From positions 372,001-436,000 of the forward strand of contig NZ_JAFBIL020000003.1 of assembly GCF_016809835.1 (NCBI RefSeq): 64,000 bases of DNA, read 5' to 3'. This DNA is from Massilia soli. GTDB taxonomy: Bacteria > Pseudomonadota > Gammaproteobacteria > Burkholderiales > Burkholderiaceae_D. The notes under the pieces are model-generated. The model saw only the letters and a list, made by a program, of their open reading frames with translations. It ran no database searches and had not been told where the DNA came from. The position numbers and the translations under genes are program-made. Shown piece after piece: positions 8,641 through 18,391 of this stretch (its first letter is position 1; each line of letters opens with the position of its first letter).

Positions 8641-10263
8641 CTATTTGGCGCTGGCCGTCTGCACCTCGCAGCTGCCGATTGCCGCCAGCAATTGCTCGAT
8701 GCCCACGGGCTTGACCAGGTGCAAGTCGAAACCGGCTTCGAGCACGCGGCGCTGGTCTTCCTCGAGGCCGTAGCCGGTCAGGGCGATCAGTTTCACGCTG
8801 CGCGTGGCCGGATCCTTGCGCAAGCGGCGCGCCACTTCGTAACCATCGATGCCGGGCAGGCCGATGTCGACCAAGGCAACGTCCGGGGCATTGGCGAACG
8901 CCATTTCCACGCCCTCGACGCCATCGGCGGCGTAGCGGACCGCGTAGCCATAGGCGTCGAGCATGGTGGCCATCATTTCGCGGCCATCGTCATTGTCTTC
9001 AATCAGCAGCACGCTCGCCTTGCCCGCAGCCACGCCAGTGTCGGACTGGTCCGGGGCCGCCTGTACCGGGACCGCGCGCGGCAGGCGGATCTCAAAGGTG
9101 CTGCCGGCCGAGGCGCCATCGCTGCGCGCGCTGACGCTGCCGCCATGCAATTCAACCAGGCGGCGCACCAGCGCCAGGCCGATCCCGAGCCCGCCCTGGG
9201 CGCGGTCGATCGTGATGGCGCCCTGGACGAACACATCGAACACGTGCGGCAGCAGTTCCGGCGCAATGCCGACGCCCGAATCGGTGACGGTAAGCACGAC
9301 GAAATCGCCGTCTTCCGCGATGTTGATGTCGATGGTGCCGCCCGCCGGGGTGTACTTGAGGGCGTTGTCGATCAGGTTGCTGGCGATCTGTTCGAGACGG
9401 GTCGGGTCGCCATCGACCCAGCCCGGCGCCAGGTCGACATTGAGCGAATAATTGCCGGTGCGGCCAGTGGCGCGGAAGGTGTCGAGGCAGGCGCCGACCA
9501 GTGCCGACACGTCGGTCGCCTGGCGCGACAGCAGGATTTTGCCGGACATCGCGCGCGACAGGTCGAGCAGGTCGTCGACGATGCGCGACAAATGCTGGCT
9601 CTGGCGCTGGATGATGGTGCGCGCGCGCACCACCGTGTCGGCGCCGGCGCCGGCCATGCCGATCAGCGAAGCGGCGCTGCTGATGGCCGACAGCGGGTTG
9701 CGCAGTTCATGGCCCAGCATCGCCAGGAATTCATCCTTGGCGTGGCTCTTGCGCTCGGCCGCCTGGCGTTCCTCGATCTCGCGCGTCAGGCGCTTGTTGG
9801 TGGCGGTCAGTTCGGTGGTGCGCTGCGACAGCTTGTTGGCCTGCTGGCGCAGCTCTTCGTTCTTGGTGGCGAGGGTCACGAACACCTGTACCTTGGCGCG
9901 CAGGATCTGCGGGATCACCGGGGTGAACATGAAGTCGGCCGCGCCGCGCTGGTAGGCCTTCAGGCGGTCGATTTCGTCGGCCAGGAACGCCGTGACGAAG
10001 ATGATCGGGATGTCGGCCGAGCGCGCGCGCTGGTGGATCGCCTCGGCCGTCTCGAAGCCGTCCATGCCGGGCATGTTGACATCTAGCAGGATCACCGCGA
10101 AGTCATGCAGCAGCACCTGGCGCAAGGCGTCCTGCCCGGAGCGGGCGCCTAGCACTTCATAATTCGATTCTTCCGCCCATTGATCAAGCAAGCTTGTCAG
10201 TGCAAGAAGACTGGCCGCATCGTCGTTGACGACCAGAATCTTGGATTTTTCTATTTTGGGCAC
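8641..10263 (-). CDS. Hybrid sensor kinase REC-HisKA-HATPase-REC
   Basis: 540 residues from a GTG start with AGCAGGA upstream; a TTG at 10302 would add 13 residues. The order is: receiver 1 (ILVVNDDAAS, Asp in VILLDVNMPGMDGF), a short coiled coil, HisKA (KDEFLAMLGHELRNPLSAI), HATPase (NLIDNALKYTPAGG, DSGVGIAPELL, GGLGIGLALVR), and receiver 2 (LLIEDNDDGREM, Asp in VALVDIGLPGIDGYEV). With no membrane helix or sensor domain it is a cytosolic kinase that probably receives phosphate or a signal through its N-terminal receiver. It is co-oriented with the NarX-type kinase, 70 bases apart, and may share a transcript. Confidence 0.93.
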   Translation of the reverse strand: MPKIEKSKILVVNDDAASLLALTSLLDQWAEESNYEVLGARSGQDALRQVLLHDFAVILLDVNMPGMDGFETAEAIHQRARSADIPIIFVTAFLADEIDRLKAYQRGAADFMFTPVIPQILRAKVQVFVTLATKNEELRQQANKLSQRTTELTATNKRLTREIEERQAAERKSHAKDEFLAMLGHELRNPLSAISSAASLIGMAGAGADTVVRARTIIQRQSQHLSRIVDDLLDLSRAMSGKILLSRQATDVSALVGACLDTFRATGRTGNYSLNVDLAPGWVDGDPTRLEQIASNLIDNALKYTPAGGTIDINIAEDGDFVVLTVTDSGVGIAPELLPHVFDVFVQGAITIDRAQGGLGIGLALVRRLVELHGGSVSARSDGASAGSTFEIRLPRAVPVQAAPDQSDTGVAAGKASVLLIEDNDDGREMMATMLDAYGYAVRYAADGVEGVEMAFANAPDVALVDIGLPGIDGYEVARRLRKDPATRSVKLIALTGYGLEEDQRRVLEAGFDLHLVKPVGIEQLLAAIGSCEVQTASAK

Positions 10264-10991
<728 letters not shown>

Positions 10992-11012
10992 GCCGCGCCG
11001 AAACGGCGGAAA

Positions 11013-11035
11013 GGCTGCCAGAGGCAGCCTTTTTT
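11013..11035 (+). terminator. Rho-independent terminator
   Basis: Stem GGCTGCC / GGCAGCC with a 3-base loop followed by six T, just after the 137-residue protein gene. Confidence 0.9.
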
Positions 11036-11207
11036 ACGTCCGCGGCAAGGCGCAAAGCGCGGGCGCCGCGGGCCGGACATCAGCAAAAGGATTTCTTAGT
11101 GGAGTTGGCGCCTGGCGGCGCGCACGTGCCGGCGCTGCATTCGCCATTGCGCCACATGTGCTGAAGGGCTTGCGCCGCGCTGTGGCGGCGTGCCTGACGT
11201 TCCGGCC

Positions 11208-12191
11208 TCAGCGGCTGCGCGGAACCAGCTCAAGCTTTGGGGGCGGCACCATCTGGGCAGGGGAGGCGGAGGTGGCGCAGAAGCGGTTCTTGCCGCCGCG
11301 CTTGGCTTCGTACAGCGCGTAATCTGCGATGCTGATCAGGGACTCGACCGATTCGGCGTCGTCCGGATAGATGCTGATGCCGATACTGGTCGACAGGCGC
11401 AGGGTCAGGTCGTTGATGAAGAATGGCTCGGAGACCGCTTCGACCAGCTTGGCGGCCGGCCCCTGGGCGTCGGCCAGGCTGTTGACTTCGCCGAGCACCA
11501 CCATGAATTCATCGCCGCCGAGGCGGGCAACGGTGTCTTCCTTGCGCGAGGTGGCAAGCAGGCGCTGGGCCACGATCTTGAGCACTTCGTCGCCATAGGC
11601 ATGGCCGTAGGTATCGTTGATGGCCTTGAAGCCATCCAGGTCCAGGTACATGATGGCCGCCTTGTGATGGTTGCGGCTGGCATGCTGGAGGGTGGTTTCG
11701 ATGCGGTCTTCAAGCAGGCGGCGGTTGGGCAGCCCGGTCAGCGCGTCGTGCAGCGCCAATTCCTGCTGGGTCTTGCTGTATTGGGCCAGCTCTTTATATA
11801 GCAGGCGCACTTCCAGCATGTTGTGGATGCGCTTGTGAACTTCGAGCAGGTCGAACGGCTTGCTGATGAAGTCGCGCGCGCCCGCTTCGAGGGCGGCGAT
11901 CTTGAAACTCGGCTGGGCGGTCAGGGCGAGCACCGGCAGGTAACCGCCTTTTTCGATCTCCTTCAAGCCCTTCATGACCTGGAAGCCATTGAGCCCGGGC
12001 ATCTGCAGGTCGAGCAGGATGATGTCGTAATTGTGCTGGCGATGCAGCGGGCACACCTGTTCCGGAAGCATGGTCGAGCTGACGCAGGTATAACCCTCCT
12101 CGCGCAATATCTCTTCCATCAATTCGATATTGTCTGGGGAATCGTCAACTACCAGAATCTTGGCGTTCAGAATGTCTTCGCGGCTAGGCAT
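11208..12191 (-). CDS. Response regulator with diguanylate cyclase (GGDEF) output
   Basis: 327 residues. Receiver domain 1-125 (ILVVDDSPDNIELM, phospho-acceptor Asp in IILLDLQMPGLNGF, Lys in FISKPFDLLEV), a short helix, then a GGDEF domain (HDALTGLPNRRLLEDR at about 150; RLGGDEFMVVLGE at about 225). The intact GGDEF signature predicts active c-di-GMP synthesis from GTP. An RxxD inhibitory site (RKED) lies five residues before GGDEF, so product inhibition is likely. It lies downstream of, and in the same direction as, the large PAS/GAF hybrid kinase, a plausible phosphate donor. Confidence 0.94.
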   Translation of the reverse strand: MPSREDILNAKILVVDDSPDNIELMEEILREEGYTCVSSTMLPEQVCPLHRQHNYDIILLDLQMPGLNGFQVMKGLKEIEKGGYLPVLALTAQPSFKIAALEAGARDFISKPFDLLEVHKRIHNMLEVRLLYKELAQYSKTQQELALHDALTGLPNRRLLEDRIETTLQHASRNHHKAAIMYLDLDGFKAINDTYGHAYGDEVLKIVAQRLLATSRKEDTVARLGGDEFMVVLGEVNSLADAQGPAAKLVEAVSEPFFINDLTLRLSTSIGISIYPDDAESVESLISIADYALYEAKRGGKNRFCATSASPAQMVPPPKLELVPRSR

Positions 12192-12341
12192 GCGTTATCT
12201 CGGTAATGGCCCCAAACAGGCGGCGGTGGCACTACGGGAACAGAATGTTCCACAGCCCACGTAGTGTAACAAACACTATAAACTTTCTTGTAGGACAGCG
12301 CCGCGTGTAGCGGTAGGAGCCTGAATAGTATTCCGTCCGGG

Positions 12342-15332
12342 TCAGCTAGCCCGGGGCGCCACGATCGACGCGACGATGGCGATCAGCTCGCTTGGCTCGA
12401 CCGGCTTGGCGACATGGGCCCTGAACCCGGCGTCCAGCGCCAGCAACCGGTCTTCGGAGCGGGCGAACGCGGTCAGCGCCACCGCCGGCAGGTTGCCGCC
12501 CGCGGCCGGCCCCAGCGCGCGCACCCGGGCCAGCAATTCAAAGCCATCGACGTCCGGCATCCCGAGGTCCGACACCAGCACGTCGGGCCGGGTCTCGCGG
12601 AAGGCCGCCAGCGCGGCGCTGGCGCTGCCGGCGGTCGCCACGGTTGCATTGCAATCCGTCAATATACGCTTGATCAGGTCGCGTGCGTCAGGTTCGTCGT
12701 CCACCACCAGTACATGGACCCCGGACAAGTCGCGCAGCAGGATCTCGGGGGTGTGCGGCGGCAGCGGGGTGAACGCGACGCGGTCGGCGCGGGCCTGGGC
12801 CGGCTGCACCGCGGCGGTCGGCAGGCGGATGGTGAAGCGGGCGCCCAGGTCTTCGCCTTCGCTGTCGACGCTGACGGTGCCGCCATGCTGCTCGATCAGG
12901 TGCTTGACGATCGCCAGGCCGAGCCCGAGGCCGCCGTGGCGGCGCGTGGTCGAGGCGTCGGCCTGGCGGAAGCGCTCGAACACATGGCTGATGAATTCCG
13001 GCTTGATGCCGGCGCCGGTGTCGGCCACGCTGATCTCGGTATGGCCATCGGACGGCGCCACTTCGATGCGCACCAGGCCGTCGCGCGGGGTGAACTTGAT
13101 GGCGTTCGACAGCAGGTTCCAGATCACCTGCTGCAGCCGGCCCGGGTCGCCGGCGATGATGCCGGCGTCGGGCCGGTAGTGTTTTTCCAGGCGGATGTTC
13201 TTGGCGTCGGCGGCCGGGCGCACCGTCTCGATGGCGGCGTCGATGAACAGCGCCGGATGCACCGCCTGCATGTCGAGCAGCACCTTGCCGGAGGTGATGC
13301 GGCTCATGTCGAGCAGGTCTTCGATCAGCTGGGCCTGGGCGCGCGCGTTGCGTTCGATGGTCTGCAAGCCGCGCTGCAGGTCGGCCGGATCGCGCGAGCC
13401 GCGCCGCAGCACCTGGGCCCAGCCCAGGATCGCCGACAGCGGCGTGCGCAGTTCGTGCGACAGGGTGGCCAGGAATTCATCCTTCATCTGGCTGGTGCGT
13501 TCGGCCTCGGCGCGCGCCGAGCGTTCGCTCTCGAGCAGCACCTTGCGCTCTTCGGCGGCGTGGTGGGCCGCCTCGTATAGGCGGGTGTTGTCGATCGCCA
13601 CCGCGGCCTGGGCCGCGATGCCGCCGACGATGCGCTCGGTGCGTTCGGTGAAGATGCCCGCTTCCGGGTGGCCGAAGAACAGGCTGCCCAGCACTTCGCC
13701 GCTGCGCGAGATGACCGGCACGGCCAGGTAGCTGCGCACCGGCGGGTGGCCGTCGGGCACGCCGAAGTGCGGGCTGTTGGCGCCGTACAGCGGGTCGCGC
13801 GTGATGTCGTCGGAGCGCACCACGCCGTCGCCGCGCAGGCTGGGCCCGAACAGCGGCGTGGCGCGCGGATAGCCGACCCGTTCGAACTCGTCGGGCGCGG
13901 CGCCGGACAGCGTGTACAGGGTGAACAGGTCGCCTTCGGCATCCTTGCCGTGATAGAAGAAGGCGCCGAAGCGCGCGCCGCTCACGCCGGTGGCGGCGTC
14001 GGTGACAGTCTGCAGCAGCGAACGCAGGTCGCGCTGCGTGGCCAGCGCCGCGCCAGTGCTGTTGAGCAGTTCAAGCACGTTCGATTCCTCGCGCAGCGCT
14101 TGTTCGACCCGCTTTACCTGGTCGACATCGGTATTGGTGCCGAACCAGCTGACGATCTTGCCGTTGCGATCGCGCACCGCGTTGACGCGGGTCAGGAACC
14201 AGCGGTACTCGCCATCGGCGCCGCGGATCGGGAATTCCATGTCGAACGGCTTGCCGGTGCTGATCGATTCGTTCCAGCGCTGCAGCACCTGCGGCAGCAC
14301 TTCCGGGTCGTGCACCGATTTCCAGCCCCAGCCGACCATCTGCTCGGGGCTGGTGCCGGTGTACTGGTACCAGCGCTCGTTGAACCACACCAGGTTGCCG
14401 GCCGGCTCGGCCATCCACGCCAGCTGCGGAATCGAATTGGCCAGCGCGCGCATCATTTCCTCGCTCTGGCGCAGCGCGTCCTCGGCGCTCTTGCGGGTGC
14501 TGATGTCGTGCACCACCCCGACCATGTCGAGCACGCCATTGACCTTGTCGTGGTCGACCCGGCCGACGGCGGCGATCCAGCGCTGGTCCGGCCCGCTGCC
14601 GATGCGGAACTCGATGTCGAGGTCGCGCTTGTGCGAGAACGCGGCGAACAGCGCGGTGCTGGTGCGGCGCCGGTCGTCTTCGTGCACGCGCTCGAGCACC
14701 TGGCGCAGGTACAGCGGGATTTCGGCCGGCAGCGAAAAGATGTCGGCGGCGCGCTGGCCGAAGGTGACGGTGTTGGCGCCGGGATTCCAGCGCCAGTCGC
14801 CCAGGCGTCCGGCCGCCAGCGCCACCTGCAGGCGGCTGTTGCCGTCCTTGAGCGCCTGTTCATCGGCCTTGCGGCGGGTGATGTCCTGGAAGTAGACGGT
14901 CAAGCCGTCCGGCGACGGATAGGCGCGCAGGTCGAACCAGGTGCGCAATTGCGGGTAATAGTATTCGAACGCCTGGGTGCGGTGGGTGGCCATGGCGCGC
15001 CGGCATTGCTTGTCGAGTGCGGTCCCTTGCAGGTCCGGCAGCGCTTCCCAGATGATGCGGCCGACCAGGTTTTCGCGGGTCTTGTCGAGCGGCGCCAGCA
15101 GTTGCAGCGCGCGCGCGTTGATGTAGTTGATGCGCCAGTCGCGCCCGACCGCGCAAAAGCCGTCGGTGAGGCTTTCGAGCATGCGCTCCATGCGCTCATT
15201 GGCGGCGCGCAGCGCGCCCTTGGCTTCGATCAGCTCTTGCTCGGCGCGCTGGCGCGCGTGCAGCACGCGGCTGGCGTTCTGCATCGCAACCGAACGCATT
15301 TGTTCAAGTTCGTCGTCGCCGCTTGCGCTCAC
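12342..15332 (-). CDS. Multi-PAS/GAF hybrid sensor histidine kinase
   Basis: 996 residues, GTG start with GGGAGG upstream. The order is: N-terminal coiled coil; three PAS domains (about 45-150, 165-285, 290-410, the last with WFNERWYQYTGTSPEQMVGW); a GAF domain (about 430-590); HisKA (KDEFLATLSHELRTPLSAILG); HATPase (NLLSNAIKFTPRDG, ADTGAGIKPEF, GGLGLGLAIVK); and a C-terminal receiver (LVVDDEPDARDLI, Asp in VLVSDLGMPDVDGFEL). There are no membrane helices, so it is a cytosolic multi-input sensor. Its start overlaps the stop of the MetE-like gene by four bases (GTGA), meaning translational coupling. Confidence 0.93.
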   Translation of the reverse strand: MSASGDDELEQMRSVAMQNASRVLHARQRAEQELIEAKGALRAANERMERMLESLTDGFCAVGRDWRINYINARALQLLAPLDKTRENLVGRIIWEALPDLQGTALDKQCRRAMATHRTQAFEYYYPQLRTWFDLRAYPSPDGLTVYFQDITRRKADEQALKDGNSRLQVALAAGRLGDWRWNPGANTVTFGQRAADIFSLPAEIPLYLRQVLERVHEDDRRRTSTALFAAFSHKRDLDIEFRIGSGPDQRWIAAVGRVDHDKVNGVLDMVGVVHDISTRKSAEDALRQSEEMMRALANSIPQLAWMAEPAGNLVWFNERWYQYTGTSPEQMVGWGWKSVHDPEVLPQVLQRWNESISTGKPFDMEFPIRGADGEYRWFLTRVNAVRDRNGKIVSWFGTNTDVDQVKRVEQALREESNVLELLNSTGAALATQRDLRSLLQTVTDAATGVSGARFGAFFYHGKDAEGDLFTLYTLSGAAPDEFERVGYPRATPLFGPSLRGDGVVRSDDITRDPLYGANSPHFGVPDGHPPVRSYLAVPVISRSGEVLGSLFFGHPEAGIFTERTERIVGGIAAQAAVAIDNTRLYEAAHHAAEERKVLLESERSARAEAERTSQMKDEFLATLSHELRTPLSAILGWAQVLRRGSRDPADLQRGLQTIERNARAQAQLIEDLLDMSRITSGKVLLDMQAVHPALFIDAAIETVRPAADAKNIRLEKHYRPDAGIIAGDPGRLQQVIWNLLSNAIKFTPRDGLVRIEVAPSDGHTEISVADTGAGIKPEFISHVFERFRQADASTTRRHGGLGLGLAIVKHLIEQHGGTVSVDSEGEDLGARFTIRLPTAAVQPAQARADRVAFTPLPPHTPEILLRDLSGVHVLVVDDEPDARDLIKRILTDCNATVATAGSASAALAAFRETRPDVLVSDLGMPDVDGFELLARVRALGPAAGGNLPAVALTAFARSEDRLLALDAGFRAHVAKPVEPSELIAIVASIVAPRAS

Positions 15333-16393
15333 CGCGATCCTCCCAGAATGGCCGCGGCCAGCGCGGTGCCCTCGACGCGCGCGCGGATCTTGGCGAAGGC
15401 AGTGTCGCGCGAGGTCGACAGGTCGTCGCAGAACGGCGCGAAACCGCAGTCGTCGGTGGTGCCGAGCTGGTCGAGCGGAATGTATTCGGCCGCCAGCAGC
15501 ACGCGGTCGCGCACCAGCTCGGACGTTTCAATGGCCGGGTCGATCGGCGAGGTAACGCCGACAAAGACCCGCTGGCCCGGCTTGATGTTCTGGCGGATGA
15601 CCTTGAGCACGCGTACCGGGTCGGGCTCGCGTGCCAGCGCCACATAGAAGCTGCCGGCTTTCAGCTGGAACAGGCTTGGCAGCAGGTCGGCGTAATCGAT
15701 TTCCTCGCTGTGGGTCGAATCGTGGTCGGCGCCGGGGCAGGTGTGCACGCCGATGCGCGCGCGCTCGGCATCGCTGAAGCGGCCCAGCGCCATATTGTTG
15801 AGCTCAATAAAGCTGGTCAGCAGGCCGCCGCTCGGATCGAGCTTGACCGCCAGCCGCCCTTCGGTGAAATCGACCTGCACCTTGTAGGCGCCGGCCGCGA
15901 GGCAGCGGCGAATTTCTGTTTCGTGTTCATCGAGCAGGTCGGCCAGGAACTGGTCGCGCGAGTAGCCCGGCAAGCCTTCGGATGGATACATCAGCGACAG
16001 CGCCGACGGCGAGATGATGGCTTGCTTGAGCGGCACGCTGGCGTAGCGCTGCGCCTGCGCCAGGTAGCCGTCGGCATGGCGCTGGTAGCGGAACGGCGCC
16101 CTGGCCAGGCGCGGCATGCGGCGCGTGTGGCCGCCGGCGAACGGGATCTGGAAGCCGTCGGGCGAAATGTTGTCGGCGCCATGCACGGAATAGGTCCAGA
16201 AATTGTGGACCTTGCGCTGTTCGCCGTCGGTGATCACCGGCGAGCCGGTGGCCTCGAAGCGCCGCACGGTATCTTGCACCGCGGCGTCGAACAGGCGTTC
16301 GAGCTGGGCGTCGTCCGGGTGGTCGGCGCCAAGCGCTGCCACCAGCTCGGGCGGGCGTGGGATGCTGCCGATAGGCTCGGTCGGAATGATCAT
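15329..16393 (-). CDS. Cobalamin-independent methionine synthase C-terminal-like protein
   Basis: 354 residues matching the MetE catalytic (C-terminal) barrel on its own: N-terminal PTEPIGSIPRPPEL, VITDGEQRK, and the late VGVTSPIDPAIETSELVRDR. In MetE the zinc site is His, Cys, Glu and Cys; here candidate ligands are HTCPGADHDS near residue 240 and a Cys in the C-terminal 'TDDCGFAPFCDD'. The lack of the N-terminal half means it is not a canonical MetE. Stand-alone family members may use other methyl donors. It overlaps by GTGA with the hybrid kinase gene downstream, an unusual partner. Confidence 0.82.
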   Translation of the reverse strand: MIIPTEPIGSIPRPPELVAALGADHPDDAQLERLFDAAVQDTVRRFEATGSPVITDGEQRKVHNFWTYSVHGADNISPDGFQIPFAGGHTRRMPRLARAPFRYQRHADGYLAQAQRYASVPLKQAIISPSALSLMYPSEGLPGYSRDQFLADLLDEHETEIRRCLAAGAYKVQVDFTEGRLAVKLDPSGGLLTSFIELNNMALGRFSDAERARIGVHTCPGADHDSTHSEEIDYADLLPSLFQLKAGSFYVALAREPDPVRVLKVIRQNIKPGQRVFVGVTSPIDPAIETSELVRDRVLLAAEYIPLDQLGTTDDCGFAPFCDDLSTSRDTAFAKIRARVEGTALAAAILGGSR

Positions 16394-16521
16394 TTGTCTG
16401 AGGTCTGGCTGTCACGCCGTGTGGCATGCACGTGGATGAACCGGCTCTGTACATGGGGCAGGACCGACACCGATTCTAGCGCAGCGCAGGCTGTTTGCCC
16501 CACACACTTGGCCGGCCGCAC

Positions 16522-17343
16522 TTATCGGCCCAGTTGGCGCGCCAGCGCGTCGAGCGTTCCCTGCAGTTGCTCCATCTCGTAAGGTTTCTGTAGCGACATA
16601 AAGGGGAAGGGCAGGTGGCGCAGCAAGCTGTCGCCGTAGCCCGAGGCGAAGATCACCTGCATCGAGGGCTGCATCACCAGCCCCTGGCGCGCCAGCTCGA
16701 CGCCGGACATGCCCGGCAGGCTGACGTCGGAGAACAGCACGTCGTAGCCGGCCGCTCCCAGCATGCCGAGCGCCGCTTCCGCATCGCCGACGCCGTCGGC
16801 ATGGTGGCCGAAGGCCTTGAGCATTTCGCACACCAGGTATTGCGAGTCGAGGTTGTCTTCGACCACCAGGACGCGCAGGCCGCCCGGCGCGCCAGGCGCC
16901 GCCGCTTCCGGCACGCCGCAGCCGGCCACCGCGGCCAGCACCCCGGCAACCTGGTCTTGCTCGTCGTGGACCGGGGTCAGGTGGATATCGCAGGCCAGCT
17001 GCTGCGACCCTGGTGCCGACGTGAAACTGATGACTTGCCCGGCAAGCCGGATGGTTTCGCCCCGGCGCGCGCGCGCCATGGCGTCGGCGCAGGCGGCCAG
17101 CAGCGGCGTGTTGCCGGTCGCTAGCGGAGCGGCTTGCCCGGCGAGGGCGGCATAGGCCTCGTTGATGATCACCACCGGGGTTGCGCCCCAGGCCAGCAGC
17201 ATCGGCAGCGGCGTGTTCATCAGGAAATCGACGCTCAGCTTGAGCGAATGGGGCCAGCCGGCCCGCGCGCCAAGCGCGCTCGCTTGCCAGTCATACGAAG
17301 CGGGCGTAAGCGTCGCCAGTTCGGCAGGTGAAGCCTGTCTCAT
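16522..17343 (-). CDS. PAS-like/receiver domain protein
   Basis: 273 residues. Residues 15-120 resemble the N-terminal PAS-like module of many hybrid kinases (start 'DWQASALGARAGWPHSLK', then 'PMLLAWGATPVVIINEAYAAL'). Residues 143-262 form a receiver (VLVVEDNLDSQYLV, Asp in VLFSDVSLPGMSGVEL, Lys in SLQKPYEM). There is no kinase or output domain between or after them, so it looks like a kinase remnant or a stand-alone single-domain regulator with its own sensor. A perfect TATAAT lies only nine bases before the ATG, which suggests a leaderless mRNA. Confidence 0.82.
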   Translation of the reverse strand: MRQASPAELATLTPASYDWQASALGARAGWPHSLKLSVDFLMNTPLPMLLAWGATPVVIINEAYAALAGQAAPLATGNTPLLAACADAMARARRGETIRLAGQVISFTSAPGSQQLACDIHLTPVHDEQDQVAGVLAAVAGCGVPEAAAPGAPGGLRVLVVEDNLDSQYLVCEMLKAFGHHADGVGDAEAALGMLGAAGYDVLFSDVSLPGMSGVELARQGLVMQPSMQVIFASGYGDSLLRHLPFPFMSLQKPYEMEQLQGTLDALARQLGR

Positions 17344-17352
17344 GTTGGTGTG

Positions 17353-17358
17353 ATTATA
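17353..17358 (-). promoter_or_regulatory. Consensus -10 box (TATAAT) for the PAS-receiver gene
   Basis: Exact TATAAT on the minus strand, nine bases before the ATG at 17343. No good -35 is visible at the usual spacing. Transcription would start at or next to the ATG. Confidence 0.45.
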
Positions 17359-17497
17359 GTGAGAGGATCAAGGTCCGAATCGTACACCAAACACCCGGCA
17401 TCTTGTCGATTCGCCATTTTCGTGCGCGGCAGCGCGGTATGAATGGCGAAAAAAGGCGATGTCACCGTTACGTTGTGGAATTCACTCCGTTCCTCAT

Positions 17498-18200
17498 CCC
17501 TGGTATGGGTGCCCGCCTGCGCGGGCACCGTTTTAATTGTGGAATCGACTCCGTCCTTCCCGCGCAGGCGGGAATCCATACGGAAGCCGGGTAGCGAATC
17601 AGGGCATCGCGGTTACAGCATCCTGGTATGGGTGCCCGCCTGCGCGGACACGACGTGGCGGTGGCTGCGCCGCTTTCAACATGGCACTGAGTAATGCGAG
17701 AAAAGGCGATGCCACCTTTAAGTGTGGAATCGACTCCGTCCAAGCCGGGTAGCGGATCAGGGTCTCGCGCTTACAGCATGCCTGGTATGGGTGCCCGCCT
17801 GCGCGAGCACGACGTGGAGGTGGCTACACTGCTTTCAGCATGGCGCTGTGTAGATGCGAGAAAAGGCGATGTCACCGTTAAGTGTGGAATCGACTCCGTC
17901 GTTCCCGCGCAGGCGGGAATCCATACAGAAGCCGGGTAGCGGATCAGGGGTGTCGCGGTTACAGCATCCCTGGTATGGGTGCCCGCCTGCGCGGGCACGA
18001 CGTGGCGGTGGCCGCGCCGCTTTCAACATGGCGCTGCGTAAATGCGAAAAAAAAGGCGAGGGCACTGTTAAGTGTGGAATCGACTCCGTCGTTCCCGCGC
18101 AGGCGGGAATCCATACGGAAGCCGGGTAGCGAATCAGGGCATCGCGCTTACAGCATCCCTGGTATGGGTGCCCGCCTGCGCGGGCACGACGTGGGGGGGC
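17498..18200. repeat. Array of REP/BIME-like units
   Basis: Degenerate tandem array. The phrase TGGTATGGGTGCCCGCCTGC starts at 17501, 17624, 17783, 17971 and 18160, so the spacing grows from 123 and 159 to 188 and 189 bases. Between copies lies GTGGAATCGACTCCGTC (17541, 17727, 17887, 18077 region), usually followed by CCCGCGCAGGCGGG. That core and the CCCGCCTGCGCGGG in the first phrase are inverse complements, so each unit holds two opposed REP-like hairpins. The short open frames across the array on both strands are translations of the repeats and are not genes. Confidence 0.9.
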
Positions 18201-18230
18201 GCGCCGGTTTCCACGGTTAACGGTGCATCG

Positions 18231-18303
18231 CAAAAAAAAGCCCGCTACAAGGAGCGGGCTGAATCTATTCTTGGAGGAGAATAGAGGAGACATGTGCATA
18301 ATG
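18231..18303 (-). ncRNA. Candidate small RNA with anti-Shine-Dalgarno loop
   Basis: Read on the minus strand: TCTCCTC, then a hairpin with 8-bp arms (TCTATTCT/AGAATAGA, 18264-18285) whose loop is CCTCCA, then a terminator hairpin with eight T. No protein gene on the minus strand feeds this terminator, since the flanking gene is on the plus strand. The terminator therefore most likely ends a short non-coding RNA. A CCUCC loop can pair with ribosome-binding sites. CATTAT at 18303-18298 could be its -10, but the -35 is poor. Betaproteobacterial small RNAs with CCUCC loops are known; the family match is my inference. Confidence 0.5.
18232..18260 (-). terminator. Rho-independent terminator (minus strand)
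   Basis: Perfect 8-bp stem AGCCCGCT/AGCGGGCT with a 6-base loop; on the minus strand it is followed by eight T (plus-strand A run 18232-18239). Confidence 0.85.
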
Positions 18304-18391
18304 CCGCACGGCAACAAGAAATGCTAGTCATAATTGGTGATACTGGTTATTTGAAATCTGTATACTTGATAGCTTGATACCGGGAGGCGCG

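Noticed and set aside
17498-18200. Possible CRISPR array
   Set aside because: Repeat units are 120-190 bases, contain paired REP cores, vary in length and have no unique spacers of uniform size; no cas genes are present.
17443-18284. Several 70-160 residue open frames in the repeat region
   Set aside because: They are translations of the repeats (SRAGGNPY-type peptides) and recur in different frames.
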